In this document: positions 1 to 7,601 of the stretch, in pieces | Position numbering within the stretch: position 1 is the stretch's first letter | How the letters are laid out: every line of letters begins with the position of its first letter | From: an uncultured Lachnospiraceae bacterium | GTDB taxonomy: Bacteria; Bacillota; Clostridia; Lachnospirales; Lachnospiraceae | Length of the DNA: 32,558 bases | Assembly (NCBI GenBank): GCA_902772565.1 | Contig: CACYBJ010000021.1 | Span: 1 to 32,558, forward strand | Direction: 5' to 3' | Translations under genes and position numbers: made by a program | Notes under the pieces: generated by a model | Seen by the model: the letters and a program-made list of their open reading frames with translations, nothing else | What the model was told of the DNA's origin: nothing | The model's database searches: none

Positions 1-1
1 G

Positions 2-862
2 CTATTCCTGCCTGTTATTTCCGAGAATACCCAGCAAGTTGTCGGCAGCTTCGCTGACTCTTATGCAGTTTGTGTCCACCGTCACTCCGGCAGATGCCAG
101 ACGGTGCATGATATAGGTTACTTCCGGAGCCCTGAGCCCTATGCGCTCAAGGTCCTTGTATTTCATAAATACTCTCTTGGGGATGTCGTCATAAATAACT
201 TTGCCGCCCCCAAGCACAATGATTCTTTCGGCAAATCTGGCCACGTGCTCCATGTTATGGGAAACCCAGATGATTGTACAGTTGGTTTCCCTATGGATTT
301 TTCTGATGCTCTCAAGGATTTCATCCCTTCCCACCGGATCAAGTCCCGCGGTAGGCTCGTCCAGAATGAGCACCTCCGGCTGCATGGCAATGACTCCCGC
401 AATGGTCACCCTTTTCTTCTGTCCGCCGGAAAGCTGAAATGGAGACTTTTCGTAATCCTCTTCGGGAATTCCCACCATTTCAAGAGCGGTACGCACCCGC
501 CTGTCTATTTCTTCCTTATCGGTCAGGAAATTGGAAGGGCCAAAGGCCACATCTTTCTATATGTTCTCCTCAAACAGCTGATGGTCCGGATACTGAAATA
601 CCAGTCCCACCTTGCCTCGCAGGGCCTTTCTGTTATAGTTCGGAGCGTTAATATCCTCATCTTCAAAAAGCACACGGCCGCTTGTGGGCTTCACAAGGCC
701 GTTAAGGTGCTGAATAAGCGTGGATTTGCCACAGCCTGTATGTCCGATCACAGCAACGAATTCACCCTTCTCAAAGCCGAGGTTGATATCTGTCAGGGCT
801 TTTTTCTCGAAGGCAGTTCCCGGCTCATACACGTAGTTTACATTTTCAAGTTGTAACTGCAT
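2..862 (-). pseudogene. ecfA2: EcfA2 ATPase of energy-coupling factor transporter, interrupted by in-frame TAG
   Basis: Second ATPase of an energy-coupling factor (ECF) transporter, which with EcfA1 and EcfT drives vitamin uptake through membrane S-components. The reading frame is 287 codons. Codons 1-101 hold the Walker A motif GHTGCGKST at residues 40-48 and the Q-loop. Codon 102 is TAG (557-559 on the plus strand). The same frame then continues without shift through LSGGQ (about 144-148), the Walker B segment ending LDEP (about 163-170) and the H-loop, to a natural TAG stop at 2-4. ATG 862 has an AAGGAGG site and overlaps the end of ecfA1 by 17 nt. The stop falls in the variable residue just before KDVAFGP, where one base change from a sense codon such as GAG or TAT would explain it. 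It may be a true nonsense mutation or a sequencing error. Restart at GTG 550 is possible, but the nearest purine-rich site lies too far upstream. ecfT would be expected beyond the left edge. Confidence 0.85.
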
Positions 863-1712
863 GCGGGTACCTCCTTATGAATTCGTCGGCAAATTCCTGC
901 TCATTAAGGCAAACCGGCATTGGGTACCCTGCCAGAGTAAGCCTGTGGGCAAGATCGGTTGCCTGAGGAACATCAAGTCCAAGGCTCTTCATTTTATCCA
1001 CATCGGCAAATACTTCCCTAGGGGTTCCTCCCATCTCGATTTTTCCTTTATTCATAACGTAAAGCCTGTCAGCATCCACCACTTCGTCCATGTGATGAGT
1101 GACAAGGATTACAGTCATACCTTCTTCTTTATTCAGTTTCTTTACGGTGCCGACAACTTCCGCTCTTCCGATTGGGTCAAGCATGGCTGTAGGCTCATCC
1201 AAAACTATGCATTTGGGGCGCATAGCAAGCACACCTGCTATGGCTACCCTCTGCTTCTGTCCGCCGGAAAGCCGGTTCGGGTCAGAGGCGGCATATGCCG
1301 TCATTCCTACCATATCAAGAGCTTCGCTTACGCGTTTGATGATCTTCTCTGTTGGCACACCCAGGTTTTCGGGACCGAAGGCTACATCTTCATCCACTAC
1401 GGTAGCAATGATCTGATTGTCGGGATTCTGAAATACCATGCCCGCATCCTTTCTTATGGAAAGAATCAGGTCTTCGTCTTCGGTATCATTTTCGCAGACA
1501 AACACTTTTCCCTCGGTAGGGAAAAGAAGGGCGTTGATGTGCTTTGCCAGAGTTGATTTACCGGAACCGTTATGGCCCAGTATGGCTATGAAATCGCCCT
1601 GTTTAACATCCAGGGTAACATCATTAACCGCTCTGACATAATCCACTAGTTCGCCTTCCTCATTGCGCCTTGCAAAATCATGCGATAGATTTTTAATGTC
1701 TATTATTCCCAA
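846..1712 (-). CDS. ecfA1: EcfA1 ATPase of energy-coupling factor transporter
   Basis: ABC ATPase of the ECF vitamin or metal transporter, acting on the cytoplasmic face as a heterodimer with EcfA2. The 288-residue length is usual. Walker A GHNGSGKST is at 46-54, the Q-loop at VFQNPDNQ near 93-100, LSGGQKQR at 148-155, Walker B with LDEP near 168-174, and an H-loop in VTHH. All catalytic motifs are intact. The start is TTG at 1712 with AGGAG six bases upstream; no ATG or GTG gives a full-length protein. The position after rplQ matches the usual Firmicutes order rplQ-ecfA1-ecfA2-ecfT-truA. A strong terminator stands 25 nt upstream of the start, so expression would depend on readthrough or on a promoter inside that short gap. 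Confidence 0.93.
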   Translation of the reverse strand: MGIIDIKNLSHDFARRNEEGELVDYVRAVNDVTLDVKQGDFIAILGHNGSGKSTLAKHINALLFPTEGKVFVCENDTEDEDLILSIRKDAGMVFQNPDNQIIATVVDEDVAFGPENLGVPTEKIIKRVSEALDMVGMTAYAASDPNRLSGGQKQRVAIAGVLAMRPKCIVLDEPTAMLDPIGRAEVVGTVKKLNKEEGMTVILVTHHMDEVVDADRLYVMNKGKIEMGGTPREVFADVDKMKSLGLDVPQATDLAHRLTLAGYPMPVCLNEQEFADEFIRRYPHAVTT

Positions 1713-1736
1713 AGTGTGCTCCTAAAAGGTAATTAT

Positions 1737-1766
1737 AAAAAAGGGAGGATGAATTACCATCCTCCC
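1737..1766 (-). terminator. Intrinsic terminator between rplQ and ecfA1
   Basis: On the minus strand a perfect 9-bp stem (GGGAGGATG paired with CATCCTCCC, loop of six) is followed by six T residues. It lies just after the rplQ stop and before the ecfA1 start. It should end or strongly reduce transcription of the ribosomal operon. Confidence 0.9.
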
Positions 1767-1780
1767 TCTCAAAATCTTAA

Positions 1781-2323
1781 TTATACAAGCTCAATCAGAA
1801 CTTCAAGAGCAGCGTCGCCCTTTCTCTGACCGATCTTTACGATTCTTGTGTAACCGCCGTTATGCTTTGAATTAGCATACTTAGGAGCGATCTCATCGAA
1901 AAGCTTAGCTGCAACATCAACCTTTGTTGTTGCCTTCTTCTTTCCGAGTACTGAAGAATCTACTTTCTTTACAGGAAGTACATAAGAATTGATCTTTCTT
2001 CTTGCTGCAAGCTTAGAAGGCTTATCCTTCTTGATTTCTACTTCCTTGTCATCGTAAACAGTAACCTTCTTACCGTCTACAACTTCCTTAACTCTGTTTC
2101 CGTCCTTGTCCTTGCGGGCAACTTTCTTTGTAACGGTTACATTGTCAAAGTTATCTTTTTCTTTAACTGCAAGAGCGATAAGGCTCTCTGCAATCTTCTG
2201 AACTTCTTTTGCTTTAGCTTCAGTAGTAACCATCTTGCCGTTAACTAAGAGGCTTGTTACCTGACCTCTGAGCAACGCTCTTCTCTGAGAAGATGTTCTG
2301 CTGAGTTTTCTATAGCCTGACAT
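1781..2323 (-). CDS. rplQ: 50S ribosomal protein L17, with an internal insertion
   Basis: Large-subunit protein L17, placed near the peptide exit tunnel. Typical bacterial L17 is about 115-130 residues; this one is 180. The N-terminal core (residues 1-56, beginning MSGYRKLSRTSSQRR) and the C-terminal core (about 136-180, ending GGYTRIVKIGQRKGDAALEV and LIELV) match the family. Between them lies a Lys/Asp-rich insertion of roughly 45-50 residues (about 57-103) plus a smaller extra segment near 117-135. The frame is intact and the start has a GGAGG site. It is the last gene of the alpha operon, after rpoA, and is followed by a terminator. The insertion probably lies on the ribosome surface; that is an inference. 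Confidence 0.95.
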   Translation of the reverse strand: MSGYRKLSRTSSQRRALLRGQVTSLLVNGKMVTTEAKAKEVQKIAESLIALAVKEKDNFDNVTVTKKVARKDKDGNRVKEVVDGKKVTVYDDKEVEIKKDKPSKLAARRKINSYVLPVKKVDSSVLGKKKATTKVDVAAKLFDEIAPKYANSKHNGGYTRIVKIGQRKGDAALEVLIELV

Positions 2324-2355
2324 AATTTTCCTCCTTGATACGCGGTGAAAAAGAT

Positions 2356-3312
2356 TTATTCATCGCTCGATTTTAAAGATAAACCAAGCTCTTTCAGCTT
2401 GTTAAGTACTTCATCCAATGACTTACGGCCAAGATTTCTGACCTTCATCATGTCTTCTGTTGTTTTATTTGTTAATTCTTCAACAGTGTTGATGTTAGCT
2501 CTCTTAAGGCAGTTGAAAGAACGTACTGAAAGTTCAAGGTCATCGATACTCATTTCAAGTACCTTACCCTTTTCATCATCCTTTGGTTTAGCCATTACCT
2601 CAGCATCCTGAGCACTCTCAGAAAGATCAATGAAGGACTTAAGATGCTCGCTGAGCACCTTTGCTGCAAGACTTACAGCATCATCGGGAGCAATTGTTCC
2701 GTTGGTAAATACATCAAGAGTAAGCTTGTCATAGTCAGTGATCTGGCCGACACGGGTATTCTCAACTGTAACATTTACACGCTCAATAGGTGTGTAAATA
2801 CTGTCAACGGAAATAGTTCCGATAGATGAACTATCCTTTTTATTCTTCTCAGAGCTTACGTAACCTCTTCCTCTGGTGATAGTAAGTTCCATGTAAAGCT
2901 TGGAATCTGCACCGTTTAAGTGCGCAATAACCTGATCCTTGTTGATGATTTCAATATCCTGATCAACATGGATGTCAGCTGCCGTAATTGTACCCTCACC
3001 GGTGAAATCAATGTAAGCAACCTTAGGCTCGTCAGAGTCACTGTTGTTCTTGATTGCAAGGCTCTTGATATTCATGATAATCTCGGTTACATCTTCATGT
3101 ACGCCCGGAATTGTAGAAAACTCATGAACAACGCCATCAATCTTGATCTGGCTTACAGCCGCACCCGGAAGTGAGGAAAGCATGATCCTTCTTAAAGAGT
3201 TACCGAGAGTAATTCCGTAACCTCTTTCAAGGGGTTCACAAATAAAACGTCCATATTTACCGTTTTTCGAAATTTCTGCAATTTCAATCTTTGGTTTCTC
3301 AAAATCAAACAT
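2356..3312 (-). CDS. rpoA: DNA-directed RNA polymerase alpha subunit
   Basis: Alpha subunit, which dimerises to nucleate RNA polymerase assembly and contacts UP elements and activators through its C-terminal domain. The 318-residue length is standard. The N-terminal domain shows the conserved dimerisation segment with LGNSLRRIMLSSLPG near residues 36-50. An acidic linker leads to the C-terminal helix-hairpin-helix domain from about residue 255, containing LELSVRSFNCLKRANI and the VRNLGRKSLDEV stretch. It sits between rpsD and rplQ in the alpha operon, with about 39 and 32 nt gaps. The start at 3312 has a GGAGG site. Confidence 0.98.
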   Translation of the reverse strand: MFDFEKPKIEIAEISKNGKYGRFICEPLERGYGITLGNSLRRIMLSSLPGAAVSQIKIDGVVHEFSTIPGVHEDVTEIIMNIKSLAIKNNSDSDEPKVAYIDFTGEGTITAADIHVDQDIEIINKDQVIAHLNGADSKLYMELTITRGRGYVSSEKNKKDSSSIGTISVDSIYTPIERVNVTVENTRVGQITDYDKLTLDVFTNGTIAPDDAVSLAAKVLSEHLKSFIDLSESAQDAEVMAKPKDDEKGKVLEMSIDDLELSVRSFNCLKRANINTVEELTNKTTEDMMKVRNLGRKSLDEVLNKLKELGLSLKSSDE

Positions 3313-3351
3313 ATCTGACCCTCCTTATGGGAGTTGGAATCGGACCCTTTA

Positions 3352-3954
3352 TTATTTAGAGTACAATTCGACAATAAGCACTTCGTTTACAGGAACATCG
3401 ATTTCTTCTCTTGTAGGATAGGACTTAACTGTACCTGTAAGATTATCCTGGTCTGATTCGAGCCAAGCAGGAACGGATCTGCCCTTAGTTACTTCGACAA
3501 CATCCTTGAATCTCTGTCCGGCCTTGTTCTTTGCCTTTTCGGAAACTGTGATAACATCTCCTGCCTTTACAGCATATGAAGGAATGTTAACTGTCTTTCC
3601 GTTAACCTGAATGTGCTTATGATCAACGATCTGTCTTGCTTCTACTCTTGTTCTTGCGAAACCAAGACGGAAAACTACGTTGTCAAGTCTTGTCTCAAGA
3701 AGGACCATAAGGTTCTCACCTGTTGTGCCGAACTTAGCCTTCTGAGCCTTTTCATAGTAATTGCGGAATGGCTTCTCAAGTACACCGTAGATGAACTTAG
3801 CCTTCTGCTTTTCTCTTAACTGATTACCATAGTCACTAACTTTTTTGCCTGCTCTTAAGTTCTTTCTGTTTGACTTCTTGTCAATACCGAGAACATAAGG
3901 TTCAATACCGAGACTTCTGCATCTCTTTAAAACAGGGCTCATATCTCTTGCCAT
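3352..3954 (-). CDS. rpsD: 30S ribosomal protein S4
   Basis: Primary 16S rRNA-binding protein that starts 30S body assembly; in several bacteria it also represses its own operon. The 200 residues begin MARDMSPVLKRCRSLGI, and the S4 RNA-binding domain is clear around residues 92-155 (LETRLDNVVFRLGFARTRVEAR, then VDHKHIQVNGK). No zinc-finger cysteines appear in the N-terminal part, so this is the zinc-free form. In many Bacilli rpsD stands alone; here it stays inside the alpha operon between rpsK and rpoA, as is usual in Clostridia. The start at 3954 follows a GGAGG site. Confidence 0.98.
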   Translation of the reverse strand: MARDMSPVLKRCRSLGIEPYVLGIDKKSNRKNLRAGKKVSDYGNQLREKQKAKFIYGVLEKPFRNYYEKAQKAKFGTTGENLMVLLETRLDNVVFRLGFARTRVEARQIVDHKHIQVNGKTVNIPSYAVKAGDVITVSEKAKNKAGQRFKDVVEVTKGRSVPAWLESDQDNLTGTVKSYPTREEIDVPVNEVLIVELYSK

Positions 3955-3972
3955 GTTATATATCCTCCTTAA

Positions 3973-4380
3973 TCAGACTCTTCTGCGCTTTGGTGGGCGG
4001 CAACCATTGTGAGGAACCGGTGTAACGTCGCAGATGCTTGTTACGTTGATTCCGCATGCCTGAAGTGCACGGATTGCTGCTTCACGTCCTGAACCAGGTC
4101 CCTTAACGAAAACGTCAACAGACTTAAGTCCCTGTGTCACTGCTGTCTTAGCGGCAGTCTCTGCTGCCATCTGAGCTGCATAAGGAGTGGATTTTCTTGA
4201 ACCTCTGAATCCTAAGCCGCCTGCGCTGGCCCATGATATAGCGTTACCCTCAGCATCAGTGAGTGTAACAATAGTATTATTGAATGAAGACTGGATATGT
4301 GCCTGTCCGCGATCAAGAACTTTCTTGACACGCTTCTTTGCAGCTGTCTTCTTTGATGATGCTGCTACTTTCTTAGCCAT
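3973..4380 (-). CDS. rpsK: 30S ribosomal protein S11
   Basis: Component of the 30S platform that contacts 16S rRNA near the E site. The body is fully typical: DRGQAHIQSSFNNTIVTLTD, then GFRGSRKSTPYAAQ and the C-terminal TPVPHNGCRPPKRRRV. The ATG at 4380 is chosen over an in-frame GTG one codon upstream because AGGAGG lies seven bases before the ATG and only four before the GTG. That gives 135 residues with a short Lys/Ala-rich N-terminal tail. It lies 18 nt before rpsD and 32 nt after rpsM. Confidence 0.97.
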   Translation of the reverse strand: MAKKVAASSKKTAAKKRVKKVLDRGQAHIQSSFNNTIVTLTDAEGNAISWASAGGLGFRGSRKSTPYAAQMAAETAAKTAVTQGLKSVDVFVKGPGSGREAAIRALQACGINVTSICDVTPVPHNGCRPPKRRRV

Positions 4381-4412
4381 CACTTAACCTCCTGATAGAT
4401 TAATTTAAAGTA

Positions 4413-4781
4413 TTATTTCTTCTTGTTTGCTACAGTACGCTTAGGACCTTTACGGGTTCTTGCGTTTGTCTTAGTCTTCTGTCCACGAACAGGGAGACCC
4501 TTTCTGTGACGAATGCCTCTGTAGCATCCCATTTCCTGAAGTCGCTTGATGTTAAGAGCAACTTCTCTCTTTAAATCACCTTCTACGAGGTAATCAGCAT
4601 CGATGACATCACGGATTCTGCTAACTTCTTCATCCGTAAGGTCACGGCATCTTGTGTCCGGATTGACATTTGCCTTTTCCAGAATCTTGGTTGCACTTAC
4701 TCTGCCTATACCGTAAACATAAGTAAGTCCGATTTCTACACGTTTCTCTCTTGGTAAATCAACACCACTGATACGAGCCAT
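4413..4781 (-). CDS. rpsM: 30S ribosomal protein S13
   Basis: Protein of the 30S head that forms bridges to the 50S subunit and contacts P-site tRNA. At 122 residues it has the standard length. The helix-hairpin-helix-like segment YVYGIGRVSATKILEKA is near residues 22-38, and the basic C-terminal tail GLPVRGQKTKTNARTRKG is near 94-112. The start ATG 4781 follows GGAGGAAAAATAC. The gene is preceded by a 266-nt non-coding leader rich in hairpins, unusually long for this operon, which suggests local regulation of the alpha-operon genes. Confidence 0.98.
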   Translation of the reverse strand: MARISGVDLPREKRVEIGLTYVYGIGRVSATKILEKANVNPDTRCRDLTDEEVSRIRDVIDADYLVEGDLKREVALNIKRLQEMGCYRGIRHRKGLPVRGQKTKTNARTRKGPKRTVANKKK

Positions 4782-4989
4782 GTATTTTTCCTCCGTTAAT
4801 AATCTTTTGTGGGAATATTCCCAATCGAGAGAATCTCCCGTGCCGGGTTCTTTCCGGCTCAGCCGCTTTAAACCATGACCCCGGTAACCTTACCGGCGAA
4901 AGGACCAGGATAATGACGAGGTCCTAAAGAACATCCCTATTGCATTTCGGTGCGGGACGCCCCCACGGTATCACAATTGGTTTATTGTA
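4782..4989 (-). promoter_or_regulatory. Structured leader upstream of rpsM with a candidate extended -10 promoter
   Basis: The 266-nt gap between rpmJ and rpsM contains a candidate extended -10 element TGT-TACAAT (-10 at 4984-4989 on the plus strand) with no convincing -35. Downstream on the minus strand are successive hairpins: AGGACC/GGTCCT (4901-4925), CCGGTA/TACCGG (4881-4896), GCCGG/CCGGC (4842-4858) and the palindrome GGGAATATTCCC (4811-4822), followed by the rpsM ribosome binding site. No open frame with a ribosome binding site was found. The hairpins are seen in the sequence; a role as an autoregulatory leader of the alpha operon is an inference, and no ligand can be assigned. Confidence 0.5.
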
Positions 4990-5047
4990 ACACAAAAAGC
5001 AAGAACATTACTGTATATAGGAAACGGTGTTCCTGTTACACCGTATA

Positions 5048-5161
5048 TCAGCCCTGTCTCTGTTTGTGTCTTGGGTTCTCGCATATAACCATTATGCGGC
5101 CCTTTCTCTTGATGATCTTGCACTTTTCGCAGATCGGTTTTACTGAAGCTCTTACTTTCAT
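5048..5161 (-). CDS. rpmJ: 50S ribosomal protein L36, zinc-binding type
   Basis: Smallest large-subunit protein, 37 residues, reading MKVRASVKPICEKCKI at its start and ENPRHKQRQG at its end. Zinc ligands are visible as C11, C14, C27 and H32, so this is the zinc-containing C+ form. ATG 5161 follows a GGAGG site with normal spacing and the stop is TGA at 5048-5050. It stands between infA and rpsM as in most bacteria, but both flanking gaps are long (169 and 266 nt) and carry promoter-like and hairpin signals. Confidence 0.97.
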   Translation of the reverse strand: MKVRASVKPICEKCKIIKRKGRIMVICENPRHKQRQG

Positions 5162-5179
5162 AATAACCTCCAATGTCTT

Positions 5180-5291
5180 GAGCATCCTGTTACATCTACG
5201 CCCACGATGCTCTCCGCAAGGCGCAAAGGGACCCTAAAAACGCAAAAGTCCACTTGGCATTCTAACACATAGCAAATTAGAATGCAAGTGG
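5180..5291 (-). promoter_or_regulatory. Promoter inside a long dyad, and leader stem, upstream of rpmJ
   Basis: On the minus strand a -35 TTGCAT (5282-5287) and an extended -10 TGT-TAGAAT (-10 at 5259-5264) are exactly 17 bp apart. The whole promoter lies inside a 15-bp imperfect inverted repeat (5250-5265 with 5277-5291, one bulged C) beginning CCACTTG. Further down, GAGCATC/GATGCTC (5180-5186 with 5206-5212) can close a leader stem before the rpmJ ribosome binding site. The dyad is followed by ACTTTTGCGTTTTT, so it could also terminate transcripts coming from infA. Promoter, terminator or operator use cannot be separated by reading alone. Confidence 0.6.
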
Positions 5292-5330
5292 AAATTTTAC
5301 TTTTTTATAGATGTTTTTTATTGTTAAAGA

Positions 5331-5549
5331 CTATTTGTCTCTCCAGATAATTCTGCCTTTTGTAAGGTCATAAGGTGACATCTCAAGAGTAACCTTATCA
5401 CCCGGGACAATCTTGATGTAATTCATTCTGAGCTTTCCGCTGATGTGCGCCAGAACAATGTGTCCGTTTTCGATTTCAACTTTGAACATGGCGTTGGGAA
5501 GCTTTTCAACTACCTTACCTTCAATTTCAAGAACGTCTGCCTTTGACAT
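5331..5549 (-). CDS. infA: Translation initiation factor IF-1
   Basis: IF-1 binds the A site of the 30S subunit during initiation. The 72 residues begin MSKADVLEIEGKVVEKLPNA and form one OB-fold (S1-like) domain ending in SPYDLTKGRIIWRDK, typical in length and sequence. It starts at ATG 5549, 16 nt after the adk stop. In most Firmicutes map, and often a KOW-domain gene, lies between adk and infA; neither is here, so adk and infA are directly adjacent. Confidence 0.97.
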   Translation of the reverse strand: MSKADVLEIEGKVVEKLPNAMFKVEIENGHIVLAHISGKLRMNYIKIVPGDKVTLEMSPYDLTKGRIIWRDK

Positions 5550-5565
5550 AAATACCTCCGTCTGA

Positions 5566-6207
5566 TTATTTAAGTATCTGCATGATACTGTTAAATACTA
5601 CATCAACATCCTGTGTTCCGTCAACAGTCATTAAGATTCCGGCATTGTTATAGAAATCAATGAGAGGCTGTGTCTGCTCATGATATACCGAAAGTCTCTT
5701 CTGTACGGTTTCCGGCTTGTCATCATCTCTGATCATGAGTTCGCCTCCGCAGAGATCGCATATGCCTTCAACCTTTGTAGGATTGTACTTAATATGGAAG
5801 GTTCCGCCGCAAGCTGCGCAGGCTCTTCTTCCGCTCATTCTTGTAACAATCTTTTCATCCGGAACATCTACGTCAATGGCGAAGTCCAGCTTGTCGCCCT
5901 TGTCGGCAAGACTCTTAGCGAGTGCTTCTGCCTGAGCGATGGTTCTCGGGAATCCGTCAAGAACATAGCCTGATGCACAATCCGGCTCAGCGAAACGGTC
6001 CATGATGAGTTCAAGTGTGAGTGAATCAGGAACAAGTTTTCCTTCATCCATGTATGCCTTTGCTCTCTTACCGAGTTCTGTGCCGTTCTTTATATTTGCT
6101 CTGAAAATGTCTCCTGTAGAAATGTGAGGAATGTTGTACTCAGCGGCAATCTTCTTTGCCTGAGTTCCTTTTCCCGCACCGGGAGCTCCTAACATAACAA
6201 TTTTCAT
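5566..6207 (-). CDS. adk: Adenylate kinase, zinc-lid type
   Basis: Cytosolic enzyme that interconverts ATP + AMP and 2 ADP. It is 213 residues long. The P-loop GAPGAGKGT is at residues 7-15, the AMP-binding segment includes STGDIFR near 30-36, and the DGFPRT motif is at 84-89. The lid has four cysteines, C130, C133, C150 and C153, the Gram-positive zinc-binding arrangement that stabilises the lid. It follows secY at 61 nt, as in the spc operon of Firmicutes, and a hairpin lies in that gap. Confidence 0.98.
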   Translation of the reverse strand: MKIVMLGAPGAGKGTQAKKIAAEYNIPHISTGDIFRANIKNGTELGKRAKAYMDEGKLVPDSLTLELIMDRFAEPDCASGYVLDGFPRTIAQAEALAKSLADKGDKLDFAIDVDVPDEKIVTRMSGRRACAACGGTFHIKYNPTKVEGICDLCGGELMIRDDDKPETVQKRLSVYHEQTQPLIDFYNNAGILMTVDGTQDVDVVFNSIMQILK

Positions 6208-6226
6208 ATTCTTACTACCTTATCAC

Positions 6227-6261
6227 AAAATAAGAGGGCAAACCCCTAAGGGCCTGCCCTC
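6227..6261 (-). terminator. Terminator-like hairpin between secY and adk
   Basis: On the minus strand GAGGGCA pairs with TGCCCTC (6255-6261 with 6234-6240) around a 14-nt loop, followed by TTATTTTG. It resembles a leaky terminator or RNA-processing site inside the operon rather than a full stop, because adk and infA follow in the same direction. Confidence 0.5.
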
Positions 6262-6268
6262 AAATCAA

Positions 6269-7600
6269 TTAAGCATTTAAAAATCCTTTATAATGACGTT
6301 CAACCATCATAGATTCGATCTGCTTTAATGTTTCAAGGACAACACCTACGATAATGATAAGTGATGTTCCGCCGAATGAAACTCTTGCGTTGAATACTCC
6401 CGCAAATACGATTGGGAGAAGTGCAACGATACTGAGCATGATAGCACCGATAAATACGATTCTGTTAAGAATAGTTGTAAGGTGCTCTGTGGTAGGCTTG
6501 CCGGGACGAATACCCGGAATGAATCCACCTGACTTCTTCATGTTGTTTGCTACTTCCATAGGGTTAAATGTAACACTTGTATAGAAGTAAGCAAAGAAGA
6601 TGATGAGAAGTACATAGATTACTGCTCCAAGAGTATACTTGAACTCATCCATGCTGTCGAAATTAAACCAGTTTGAATCATTAATCAGATAAAGGAACTT
6701 CTGGAAAAATGATGCAGATGAACCTGTTGCTCCCTTTACTCCAAGGAATGAAGCAATAATAATCGGGAACTGGAATAATGAAATAGCGAAGATTACAGGG
6801 ATAACGCCCGAGGTGTTAACCTTTAACGGGATGAAAGAGCCCTGACCTCCCATAAGTCTTCTTCCAACGATTTTCTGGCTGTACTGTACCGGTATTCTTC
6901 TGATAGCATCCTGAAGAAGGATGATGAATACAACAGTTACTATTACAACGGCTGCAATGATGAAGCCTGCAAGAACACCCTTAGGAACTGAATCGGCACC
7001 CTTGATGAATACCTGATAAAGATTCTTGAAGTCCGAAGGAAGCTTTGCAATGATGTTAATAGTAAGGATAATAGATACGCCGTTACCTACACCATATTCG
7101 GTGATATTCTCACCAAGCCACATAAGGAAAGCAGAACCTGCTGTGAATGTAACCATGATGAGAATGATTGTAAGTACGCCACTCTTGCTTGTATATCCGT
7201 TGTTAGAGAAACCGATTGCCATTGCACCTGACTCAATAAGAGCGAGTACGATGGTAAGGTATCTGGAGATCTCTGCAATCTTCTTTCTTCCGGTCTCTCC
7301 GTCTTTCTGCATTTCAGCAAGTGCCGGGATGGCAATTGTCATGAGCTGCATGATAATTGAAGAGTTAATGTACGGGGAGATGTTCAATGCGAGGATGGAC
7401 ATCTGTGTGAATGAACCACCTGTAAGTGCATCGAAGAATCCCAGTTCCATGTTTGAAAGCCATGAAGATACAAGTTCCTGGTTAATACCCGGAGCAGGGA
7501 TCTGACAACCTAAACGAACGACAACAAGACAAAAGAGGACAAAGAAAATTCTTTTCCTTAAATCTTTTACCTTAAATGCGTTTACCAGTGTCTTGAACAT
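6269..7600 (-). CDS. secY: Protein translocase subunit SecY
   Basis: Channel-forming subunit of the Sec translocon in the cytoplasmic membrane. The 443 residues match the family length and show about ten hydrophobic segments. The sequence starts MFKTLVNAFKVKDLRKRI. The plug region follows TM1, GNGVSIIL appears near residue 172 and the conserved cytoplasmic loop GFIPGIRPGKPT near 357. ATG 7600 is separated from the rplO stop by a single base, implying translational coupling. Coupling of the translocon with ribosomal protein genes in the spc operon is standard. Confidence 0.98.
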   Translation of the reverse strand: MFKTLVNAFKVKDLRKRIFFVLFCLVVVRLGCQIPAPGINQELVSSWLSNMELGFFDALTGGSFTQMSILALNISPYINSSIIMQLMTIAIPALAEMQKDGETGRKKIAEISRYLTIVLALIESGAMAIGFSNNGYTSKSGVLTIILIMVTFTAGSAFLMWLGENITEYGVGNGVSIILTINIIAKLPSDFKNLYQVFIKGADSVPKGVLAGFIIAAVVIVTVVFIILLQDAIRRIPVQYSQKIVGRRLMGGQGSFIPLKVNTSGVIPVIFAISLFQFPIIIASFLGVKGATGSSASFFQKFLYLINDSNWFNFDSMDEFKYTLGAVIYVLLIIFFAYFYTSVTFNPMEVANNMKKSGGFIPGIRPGKPTTEHLTTILNRIVFIGAIMLSIVALLPIVFAGVFNARVSFGGTSLIIIVGVVLETLKQIESMMVERHYKGFLNA

Positions 7601-7601
7601 A

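Noticed and set aside
104..856. Plus-strand open frame of 250 codons opposite ecfA2
   Set aside because: It is antisense to clear ABC ATPase sequence, has no recognisable domain and no good ribosome binding site.
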